In this document: piece by piece, positions 1-5,262 of the stretch
How positions within the stretch are numbered: the first letter of the stretch is position 1
Layout: every line of letters begins with the position of its first letter
Source: CAZUZD01 sp964624465
GTDB taxonomy: Bacteria > Planctomycetota > Planctomycetia > Isosphaerales > Isosphaeraceae
Length of the DNA: 8,705 nt
Direction of reading: 5' to 3'
NCBI GenBank assembly: GCA_964624465.1
Contig: CAZUZD010000273.1
Coordinates: 1-8,705 of the forward strand
The notes under the pieces: model-generated
Seen by the model: only the letters and a program-made list of their open reading frames with translations
The model's database searches: none
Told to the model about the DNA's origin: nothing
Position numbers and translations under genes: made by a program

Positions 1-2
1 CC

Positions 3-53
3 ATCGCCACCCCCAACGGGGGTGAGGTCGTCTCCATGGACACGTTCAACTGA
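3..53 (+). CDS. C-terminal end of a DUF1559-like prepilin-type protein (partial)
   Basis: Only the last 16 codons and the TGA stop lie in the window; the gene begins to the left. The visible residues are IATPNGGEVVSMDTFN. The pattern 'T-x-x-GGEVVS-x-D' followed by an aromatic residue and the stop matches, from memory, the usual C-terminus of DUF1559 proteins. These are secreted pseudopilin-like proteins with an N-terminal type IV prepilin methylation segment, present in many copies in planctomycete genomes. The call rests on this short tail alone, so the family is probable rather than certain. The next gene starts 246 bases downstream, so co-transcription is not obvious. Confidence 0.55.
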   Translation: MATPNGGEVVSMDTFN

Positions 54-199
54 GCCCTGCCGTGCGGCCGCCGGCGGCCCCGTTCGACGGGGCGGTCGCG
101 ACGGCTCCGGGTGCGAGTGCGACCCCGGTCGAGGGCCCCCGGTCGGTCCCGGGCCGGGGTCTTGCGTCCGGGGCCCTGTCTGCCGACGCGGCGGGGGGC

Positions 200-205
200 T
201 AAGAT
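200..205 (+). promoter_or_regulatory. possible -10 element upstream of the first TPR gene
   Basis: TAAGAT matches the sigma-70 -10 consensus at four of six positions and is one of the few A/T-containing spots in the GC-rich gap 54-299. No convincing -35 box lies 16-18 bases upstream (the hexamer there is TGTCTG). Apart from this site I see no gene, RNA or repeat in the gap. Reading frames run through it, but their translations are Arg/Gly/Pro-rich and look like shadow coding. Confidence 0.2.
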
Positions 206-299
206 AGCTCCTGAGGGTGGCCGGCGCGACGGCGCGACCCTGGCGGCGGGCGCCTTGGCCCGCAGACGGGACCGGATCGGATCGGGGCACTGCAATTCC

Positions 300-1403
300 A
301 TGACCCGAGGCTGGAGTCATGCCCGCTGGGGCCGGCTGTTCGTGCTGCTCGGGCTCCTGGCGCTCACGGCCTGGAACCTGACCCGATCGGACGCGCTGGC
401 CAGGGCGCTGGCCGAGGAGCCTCGGGCGATCGAGCCGTCGGCGCGGGCGCAGACGCTGCGGCTGGCGCTGGAGCACCTGGAGCGCCGGCCGTGGAGCCGC
501 GACGCGGCCCGGCTGGCGGGTCGGTGCCTGAGCCGGCTCGACGAACCGGACGCGGCCGAGGCGTACTACCGACGGGGGGCCCCGCTGGGCCGGGACGACC
601 TGGCCGTGCGGGCGTATGCCATCGTGCGGGCCAACCGCCGCGACGACGCCGTGGCCGCCTACCGGGAGCTGCTGGCGCGCTGGCCGGGCGACGTCGAGGC
701 GCTGCGGATGCTGTCCGGGCTTTATTACGCCCGCAAGCAGTACGATGAGGGGATCGAGGTCGCGCGGCAGCTGCTGGACCACCCCGGCTCGGAGGCCGAG
801 GCCCACTGGCGGCTGGCGACGATGTACCACGAGTCCAGCAGCCCCGAGCCGGCGGTGGCCGAGTACGAGGCCCTGCTCCAGGTCGACCCCGAGCTGCGGG
901 TGGTGCCGGCCGAGGTGCGGTCGCTGCACTGGTTCCAGTTCGCCAACGACCTGCTCTCGGTGGGCCGCGCCGCCGACGCTCGGACGCACCTGAGCCGGGC
1001 GCTGGAGCGGTACGACGAGCCGACCTTGCGGATCCTCGAAGGCCAGGCCGCCTTCCAGCTCCGCGACTTCGAGGCCGCCGAACGCGCCTGGCGCACGGTG
1101 GTGGAGCGCGACCCGTCGCAGGCCAAGGCCTGGCAGGAGCTGGGCCGGCTGGCGCTGGCGCGGCAGCAGCCGGCCGAGGCGGTCGCGGCGCTCGAGCGGG
1201 CCGCGGCGCTGGCGCCGTCGGACTTCACGACCCTGTACACCCTCCAGAACGCGTACCGACAGGCCGGCCAGGCCGAGCAGGCCGAGGCCGTGCACCGTCG
1301 GGTCGAGACGATCCGGGGCCATTCCCCGCCGCCGGTCCAGGGGATGGGCGCCAACCAGCGATCGCGACCGGGCGGCGACCCGGAGAAGGCCGAACAACGA
1401 TGA
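300..1403 (+). CDS. membrane-anchored TPR protein (first of three)
   Basis: A 367-residue protein. The frame stays open upstream to an ATG at 111, but that extension is Arg/Gly-rich and unlike a protein. The ATG at 300 gives a basic N-terminus (MTRGWSHARWGR) followed directly by a hydrophobic segment at residues 13-26, which is a typical signal anchor. The rest is helical TPR repeats at roughly residues 70-100, 102-132, 133-165, 166-198, 207-238, 242-273, 276-307 and 309-338, with the usual A/G/Y spacing (for example AVAAYRELLARWPGD and AVAALERAAALAPSD). The last 30 residues are polar, Pro/Gly-rich and probably disordered. TPR domains bind other proteins; the partner is unknown, and the helical part probably faces the periplasm-like space. 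The stop overlaps the next start as ATGA, so the two genes are very likely translationally coupled. No clear Shine-Dalgarno site precedes the start. No enzymatic domain is visible. Confidence 0.8.
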   Translation: MTRGWSHARWGRLFVLLGLLALTAWNLTRSDALARALAEEPRAIEPSARAQTLRLALEHLERRPWSRDAARLAGRCLSRLDEPDAAEAYYRRGAPLGRDDLAVRAYAIVRANRRDDAVAAYRELLARWPGDVEALRMLSGLYYARKQYDEGIEVARQLLDHPGSEAEAHWRLATMYHESSSPEPAVAEYEALLQVDPELRVVPAEVRSLHWFQFANDLLSVGRAADARTHLSRALERYDEPTLRILEGQAAFQLRDFEAAERAWRTVVERDPSQAKAWQELGRLALARQQPAEAVAALERAAALAPSDFTTLYTLQNAYRQAGQAEQAEAVHRRVETIRGHSPPPVQGMGANQRSRPGGDPEKAEQR

Positions 1404-2797
1404 GCGACAACCAGCGCACGATCTTCTGGCTCACCGGCCTGGTGGCCGCCGCCGTGCTCTCGTGGGTGTTCCTGGCGCCGACGCCCCGGTTCGACACCCG
1501 TCGGTTCGAGTCGCTGACCGGCGCCGGCCAGTTCGACGATGCCGAGGCCCTGGTCGAGGGCCACCTGAAGCGCGCCCCCGGCGACGCCCAGGCGCAGTTC
1601 CTGCTGGCCCAGCTGCTCATCGAGCGGACCGATCGCGACCGGGTGCTCAACGATCAGGTGCGCGACGAGACCGAGCGGGCCCTGGCGGCGCTGGACCGCA
1701 TCGGCGATGACCGCTCGGTGGCGCCGGCGCTGGTCGAGCTGGTCCGCGGCAAGGCGCTGTACCGGCTGGGCCGCTGGGACGCCGCCGAGACGAGCTGGCT
1801 CGATGCGCTGCGACTGGACCCCTCGGTGCCCGAGGCCGGCTGGGCCCTGCTCGACCTGTACTACCTGGAGCTCCGCCGCGCCGAGGCCCGCACCCTGGCC
1901 CTGAGCCTGCTGCCCAACGAGCCCAGCCGCCGCGACCGGGCCCAGCTCCTGCTGGAGCTGACCCGCCAGGACGCGATCCGCCCCGACCCGCAATCGCTGG
2001 TCGACCAGCTCGCCCCGGCGCTGCGGGCCGAGCCCGGCCAGCTCCAGGCGGGGGTGGCCCTGGGCCTGGCCAAGGTGCGCAGCAGCCAGGTCGAGCCGGG
2101 CCTGGAGCAGCTCCGCCAGACCGTCGACCAGCACCCCGAGAGCCCCATCGCCTGGGACGGCCTGCTGACCGGCCTCGACCTGGCCAACCGACCCGATGAG
2201 GTGGGCGAGGCGCTCGGGCGAGTGCCGCGCGAGCTGCGGGAGAGCCCGCGGTTCGCCCGCCACGTCGGCCTGGCCGCGCAGGGGCGCAACGCCTGGGGCG
2301 AGGCCGCGTCGGCATACCAGCTCGCGATGGACCACGACCCTGGCGACTTCGAGACCGCCGTGCGGCTGGCCCGGGCCCTGAAGTTCGCCGAGCGGACCGA
2401 CGACGCCGTGGCCTGGGAGCATCGGATCGCCCGGCACCGCGAGGCCAGCGCCTCGCTGCTGGCGCTCTACGACGAGGCCAACGCCGTCCCCACCCTGGGC
2501 GAGGGCCCGCACGACGCCCTCTACGAGCGGCTGGCCAGTGCCCGCGAACGGATGTGGCACCCCAACGAGGCCACCGCCTGGCGCGCCATGATCGGCCAGG
2601 GCCCGCGCCCCGCCGACGACCCCGACCAGCCCGAGGCGGCCGGGACGCCCGCCGCAGCCCCGACCGGTCCCGACCCCGGCGGCCCCGAGGTCTCGACCGA
2701 CCCGGCCCCGGCCGAGACGGCACCCGCAACGCCGACGGCTCCCGCTGCGGAGCCGCGGGAGCCCGAGTCGCCCGCCGCCGAGGTTCCCCGGCGCTGA
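1400..2797 (+). CDS. membrane-anchored TPR protein with Pro/Ala/Glu-rich tail (second of three)
   Basis: A 465-residue protein whose ATG overlaps the previous stop (ATGA). A weak purine-rich GGAGAAGG lies about 10 bases upstream, so coupling to the upstream gene probably drives initiation. Residues 8-26 form a single membrane segment after a short polar N-terminus. Residues 31-400 are degenerate TPR-type helical pairs; the clearest are near 42-75 (QFDDAEALVEGHLKRAPGD), 117-150, 213-246 and 286-320 (WGEAASAYQLAMDHDPGD). Residues about 402-465 are a low-complexity tail of Pro, Ala, Glu, Asp and Thr, probably disordered. The order of segments matches the third TPR gene along the whole length, suggesting an old duplication. 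The likely role is a membrane-tethered protein-binding scaffold. Partner and process cannot be read from the sequence, and no catalytic motif is seen. Confidence 0.8.
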   Translation: MSDNQRTIFWLTGLVAAAVLSWVFLAPTPRFDTRRFESLTGAGQFDDAEALVEGHLKRAPGDAQAQFLLAQLLIERTDRDRVLNDQVRDETERALAALDRIGDDRSVAPALVELVRGKALYRLGRWDAAETSWLDALRLDPSVPEAGWALLDLYYLELRRAEARTLALSLLPNEPSRRDRAQLLLELTRQDAIRPDPQSLVDQLAPALRAEPGQLQAGVALGLAKVRSSQVEPGLEQLRQTVDQHPESPIAWDGLLTGLDLANRPDEVGEALGRVPRELRESPRFARHVGLAAQGRNAWGEAASAYQLAMDHDPGDFETAVRLARALKFAERTDDAVAWEHRIARHREASASLLALYDEANAVPTLGEGPHDALYERLASARERMWHPNEATAWRAMIGQGPRPADDPDQPEAAGTPAAAPTGPDPGGPEVSTDPAPAETAPATPTAPAAEPREPESPAAEVPRR

Positions 2798-2864
2798 CGG
2801 GAGCGGCCCCGAGCCACGCGGGCGGGCCGTCGTGCCGGCGCCCGGCGTGAGGGCCGCGGGTCCC

Positions 2865-2895
2865 TTCGACACCTCTCGGGATCGCGGGGTATGCT
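2865..2895 (+). promoter_or_regulatory. weak candidate promoter of the third TPR gene
   Basis: TATGCT at 2890-2895 matches the -10 consensus at four of six positions. TTCGAC at 2865-2870 is a poor -35 box with a long 19-base spacer. It lies in the 169-base gap between the second and third TPR genes, about 70 bases before the chosen start. The gap suggests the third gene can be transcribed separately, but the boxes alone are weak. Confidence 0.2.
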
Positions 2896-2966
2896 GGGCC
2901 CCTGGCCCGGTCCGCCGTGAAATCGCCGCCTGCCTCCCCTGCCCGTCCCGTGTGGTGACCCGAGCC

Positions 2967-4265
2967 ATGACGCCCGAATCGACCGCCGCCGCCGTGCCCG
3001 CGCCCGCCGAGGCGGCCCCCCCGGGACCGGTCCCGCTGTCGCGGTCGTCGGGGCGAGTCGGGCGGTGGCTGTTTGGCCTGACCTGCCTGGCGCTGGTCGC
3101 CGGCAACCTGTGGTGGCTGGCCCGCGACCTCTGGCCGGTGCCCGAGCTGGCCGAGATCAACCGGCTGATGGGCCGCGGCAAGGCGGCGGATGCCGAGTCG
3201 GCCCTGCGGGCCCGGCTGGCGCGGCACCCGCTCGACGGCGAGGCGCGGATCCTGCTGGCCCGCCTGCTGGCCAAGCGGGGCGCCGCCGGCGAGTGCGCCG
3301 ACGAGCTCCGCCGGGTGCCCCGCTGGTGGCCCGACCGCCGCCAGGCGTCGTACATGGAGGGCGAGGCGGCCATCACCGTGAACCGTGCCCGGCAGGCCGA
3401 GGCCGCCTGGTGGGACTGCGCCCGCGACGACCCGCTCCATCCGGCCCCGCCCGACCTGGTCAACGGCGCCATCAAGCGGCTGGTCGCCCTCTACGTGCTG
3501 GAGGGCCGCCCCGAGCCGGCCCGCGCGGTGATCTGGCAGGCCTACCGCCAGGCGCGGCCCACCGAGAAGCCGGCGATCCTCGACTACCGGCTCCGCGTCG
3601 AGATCGAGCGGATCGAGGCCGGCGAGGCGGTGGCCGTCCTGCGCACCTACGTGGCCGCCGACCCCGCCGACCGCGACGCCAGGCGGGCCCTGGCGCTGGC
3701 CGAGCAGGCCGCCGGCGACCCGGCCGAGGCCGATCGCCAGGTGGCCCGCTGCCTGGCCGACGACCCGCTCGACGTCGCCAGCTGGCGGGTGCAGCACAGC
3801 CTGCTCAACGACCGCAACGACCCCGCCGCCCTGATCGCCGCCGCCGCCGCGCTGCCGGCCGCCGTGGCCAGCGCCGAGGACCCGGTGCTCCAGCGCCTGC
3901 GGGCCCGCGCCTTCGAGGAGGCCGGCGACCTGTCGGCCGCCCTGACCGCGCTCCGGGCGGCCGAGACCCTCGACCCGGCCGACGCCGAGGTGCAGTTCCG
4001 GCTGGCGCGGGTCGAGCAGCGGCTCGGCCAGTCGGAGAGCGCCGCCGGGCACCGCGATCGGCACCAGACGCTGCTCCGGGCCCGCGAGGCCCTGCCCGCC
4101 GCGCGGGCGAAGTTCCAGGCCCTGGCCGCCTCTCGCCCCCCCGACGACCCCGATCGTCGCGCCGCCACCGACAACCTGGCCGCCCTCTGCGACACCCTCG
4201 GCTGGCCCCAGCTCGCCGGCGCCCTGCGCGAGCTCTCCGGCCGACCGCCGGTTCCCCCGATGTGA
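2967..4265 (+). CDS. membrane-anchored TPR protein (third of three)
   Basis: A 432-residue protein. I chose the ATG at 2967 because the longer frame (from 2832) adds unlikely sequence and runs across the candidate promoter. In-frame GTG codons at 2952 and 2955 are close alternatives. No Shine-Dalgarno site is seen. Residues 1-31 are a Pro/Ala-rich, Ser/Arg-ending cytoplasmic lead. Residues 32-51 are a Trp-flanked membrane segment. The remainder is TPR-like helical repeats, clearest at about 58-92 (GKAADAESALRARLARHPLD), 166-198, 233-267 and 303-350 (DLSAALTALRAAETLDPADA). It aligns in order with the second TPR protein from the first repeat to the end, but lacks the Pro/Ala/Glu tail. The role is presumably the same kind of tethered interaction scaffold; the partner is unknown. 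It is the last plus-strand gene before the convergent HU gene. Confidence 0.78.
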   Translation: MTPESTAAAVPAPAEAAPPGPVPLSRSSGRVGRWLFGLTCLALVAGNLWWLARDLWPVPELAEINRLMGRGKAADAESALRARLARHPLDGEARILLARLLAKRGAAGECADELRRVPRWWPDRRQASYMEGEAAITVNRARQAEAAWWDCARDDPLHPAPPDLVNGAIKRLVALYVLEGRPEPARAVIWQAYRQARPTEKPAILDYRLRVEIERIEAGEAVAVLRTYVAADPADRDARRALALAEQAAGDPAEADRQVARCLADDPLDVASWRVQHSLLNDRNDPAALIAAAAALPAAVASAEDPVLQRLRARAFEEAGDLSAALTALRAAETLDPADAEVQFRLARVEQRLGQSESAAGHRDRHQTLLRAREALPAARAKFQALAASRPPDDPDRRAATDNLAALCDTLGWPQLAGALRELSGRPPVPPM

Positions 4266-4320
4266 TCCGACGCCTGGGACTTCGCGACCCCGGCCGCCCG
4301 CCAGTCAGTGCCGTGGTTTT

Positions 4321-4354
4321 CGTAGGGCGGATCAGCGCAGCGTCATCCGCCGGG
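4321..4354 (+). repeat. outer repeat arm A
   Basis: Thirty-four bases beginning CGTAGGGCGGATCAGCGC. It is an exact reverse complement of arm D at 4532-4565. It also folds alone, with GGCGGAT pairing with ATCCGCC around a 12-base loop. Confidence 0.8.
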
Positions 4355-4418
4355 CCCGCAGGGGAAACCGCACGATTGGTCCATCAGCCTGGTCACGCGG
4401 CGGGCTTCCGAGCCGTCC

Positions 4419-4450
4419 TGGTGGATTGCGCTGGCGCTGATCCACCCGAC
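4419..4450 (-). repeat. inner repeat arm B
   Basis: Thirty-two bases. Its first 13 and last 15 bases are exactly complementary to the ends of arm C. Alone it folds as GGTGGAT/ATCCACC. It is related to arms A and D by changes such as GGCGG to GGTGG that are compensated across the stem. Confidence 0.7.
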
Positions 4451-4466
4451 ATCAGAACACTCTTTT

Positions 4467-4505
4467 GTCGGGTGGATCAGCCGCAGGATGCGGCGCAATC
4501 CACCA
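4467..4505 (+). repeat. inner repeat arm C
   Basis: Thirty-nine bases. It pairs with arm B over 15 and 13 bases but carries an 11-base centre, CGCAGGATGCG, where B has only TGGC. That centre is itself a small hairpin (CGCA-GGA-TGCG). Confidence 0.7.
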
Positions 4506-4531
4506 CGCCAGGAGGGAGGCCACGGCCCCGT

Positions 4532-4565
4532 CCCGGCGGATGACGCTGCGCTGATCCGCCCTACG
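4532..4565 (-). repeat. outer repeat arm D
   Basis: Exact reverse complement of arm A, ending GATCCGCCCTACG. Complementarity stops sharply at both ends of the 34 bases, so the boundaries are well defined. Confidence 0.8.
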
Positions 4566-4592
4566 CAGCGGAGCCCGATCCCGCAACGCCAG

Positions 4593-4625
4593 CGGGGGTG
4601 GCCGAGAAGATCTCGACCACCCCCG
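4593..4625. terminator. strong hairpin between the convergent TPR and HU genes
   Basis: A 15-base-pair stem (4593-4607 with 4611-4625) has one A-C mismatch and a three-base AGA loop. It lies 54 bases beyond the HU stop in the HU transcript and about 330 bases beyond the third TPR gene, so it could end transcription from either side. No T-run follows on either strand, so it is not a classical intrinsic terminator; GC-rich genomes often use such stems alone. A smaller GGCTCA/TGAGCC stem-loop lies at 4633-4654. Confidence 0.45.
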
Positions 4626-4669
4626 AGGGTGAGGCTCAGTCGTGGGAATGAGCCCGAAGGCCGGACCGG

Positions 4670-4688
4670 GTCGGTCGGTCAGACCGAC
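4670..4688 (-). other. hairpin across the HU stop codon
   Basis: On the minus strand GTCGGTC (4688-4682) pairs with GACCGAC (4676-4670) around a five-base loop that holds the TGA stop. It may stabilise the 3' end of the message or contribute to termination. No T-run follows. Confidence 0.3.
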
Positions 4689-5044
4689 TCCTTGAGGGCC
4701 TTCAGCGGGCGGGCGCGGACGACGTTGCGGGCCGGCTTGGCCTTGATCGTCATCGGCTCCTTGGTGAACGGGTTGATGCCCTGCTTGGCCTTCGTGGCCG
4801 GCTTGCGCTGAACCTGGAGCTTCAGCAGGCCGGGGATCACGAAGAGGCCGGGGCCCTTCTTGCCCAGCTCCTTGATGACGATCTCGTTGAGGGCGCCGAA
4901 GACGGCGGCCACTTCCTTCTTGCTCAGGCTGGTGTGCTCAGCGATCTGGGCGAAGACCTCGCCCTTGCTGATCGACTTCGCCTTGCTGGCCTTGTCCTTC
5001 TCGGGCGCCGGGGCGGCGGCCTTCGGAGCGGCTTTCTTCGCCAT
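4679..5044 (-). CDS. HU-family DNA-binding protein with Lys/Ala/Pro-rich N-terminal tail
   Basis: A 121-residue protein. Residues 1-26 are a low-complexity Lys/Ala/Pro tail (MAKKAAPKAAAPAPEKDKAS). Residues about 27-121 are an HU/IHF domain. The first part carries the helical dimerisation region (SKGEVFAQIAEHTSLSKKEV). The beta-arm follows with the family signature around residues 65-105 (GPGLFVIPGLLKL, RKPATKAKQGINPFTKEP and KPARNVVRARPLK). HU dimers bind and bend DNA without strong sequence preference and compact the nucleoid. The canonical protein is about 90 residues, so the tail is an addition; similar basic tails occur on planctomycete and actinobacterial HU proteins and recall histone H1 tails. 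The start is supported by a full AGGAGGT site at 5061-5055, ten bases upstream. It lies downstream of ggt on the same strand but has its own likely promoter. A role in gene-specific regulation cannot be judged. Confidence 0.92.
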   Translation of the reverse strand: MAKKAAPKAAAPAPEKDKASKAKSISKGEVFAQIAEHTSLSKKEVAAVFGALNEIVIKELGKKGPGLFVIPGLLKLQVQRKPATKAKQGINPFTKEPMTIKAKPARNVVRARPLKALKESV

Positions 5045-5054
5045 CGCGGTTTCT

Positions 5055-5061
5055 ACCTCCT
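5055..5061 (-). promoter_or_regulatory. Shine-Dalgarno site of the HU gene
   Basis: AGGAGGT on the minus strand, ten bases before the ATG. It is the strongest such site in the window, fits high expression of a nucleoid protein, and fixes the start codon. Confidence 0.75.
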
Positions 5062-5117
5062 GAGACTGAGGTCGCCGACCCCAGAGGGGCCTTCGGTGCC
5101 GGCCTCACGGCGAGAGC

Positions 5118-5147
5118 GATCACCGAGGTTCCTAGCGAACCTGATCG
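5118..5147 (-). other. hairpin in the HU leader
   Basis: AGGTTC (5126-5131) pairs with GAACCT (5137-5142) around a CTAGC loop, and CGATC (5118-5122) pairs with GATCG (5143-5147) below a small one-sided bulge. It would sit near the 5' end of the HU message if the promoter at 5162-5190 is used. It could be an mRNA stability element or a protein-binding dyad; its function is unknown. Confidence 0.35.
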
Positions 5148-5161
5148 GCCAAACCGCCTGA

Positions 5162-5190
5162 AACATACAGAAAAACTCGGGGTTTGCCAG
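5162..5190 (-). promoter_or_regulatory. candidate sigma-70 promoter of the HU gene
   Basis: On the minus strand CTGGCA (5190-5185; four of six matches to TTGACA) and TATGTT (5167-5162; four of six to TATAAT) are separated by exactly 17 bases. They lie in the most A/T-rich stretch of the window (about 5155-5217). The predicted leader is about 110 bases. This makes HU independently expressed from the upstream ggt gene. Confidence 0.5.
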
Positions 5191-5262
5191 CGGAGACCCC
5201 CAATTTCCCCCGATTTTCGCGGCTCCGGGGCCCCGAGACCCCCGAAACCGGCCGCCGCGGGC

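Larger units (their letters stand above)
4321..4565. repeat. nested inverted-repeat element (REP-like cluster or MITE-like)
   Basis: A 245-base block in the gap between the convergent third TPR and HU genes. The outer arms (4321-4354 and 4532-4565) are perfect 34-base inverted copies. An inner pair (4419-4450 and 4467-4505) is an imperfect inverted copy around a 16-base A/T-richer loop (4451-4466). All four arms share one theme: a GGyGGAT...ATCCrCC palindrome enclosing an AGCGC-type core, arranged in alternating orientation. No convincing reading frame lies inside and no flanking target duplication is seen. The motif recalls the GTAGGG-type REP-like palindromes found between genes in many bacteria. 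That family link is from memory and would need a genome-wide copy count. Confidence 0.75.

Noticed and set aside
111..299. Extension of the first TPR gene to the ATG at 111
   Set aside because: The extra residues are Arg/Gly-rich, would hide the signal anchor inside the protein, and cross a possible -10 element.
725..4064. Very long open frames on the minus strand opposite the TPR genes (725-3475 and 1647-4064)
   Set aside because: In DNA this GC-rich, antisense frames stay open by codon bias. Their translations are Arg/Gly/Ala/Pro-rich with no family motif, whereas the plus-strand frames give clear TPR proteins.
4321..4565. CRISPR array or insertion sequence at the repeat block
   Set aside because: The repeats are inverted rather than direct, spacing is uneven, and there is no cas gene, transposase frame or target duplication.
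4488..4811. Plus-strand frame across the repeat and the HU gene end
   Set aside because: It reads through the palindromes and antisense to HU, and the product has no recognisable domain.
5226..5235. CGGGGCCCCG palindrome as the ggt terminator
   Set aside because: It is a perfect palindrome without room for a loop, and no T-run follows; extended pairing needs bulges. It is too weak to annotate as a terminator.
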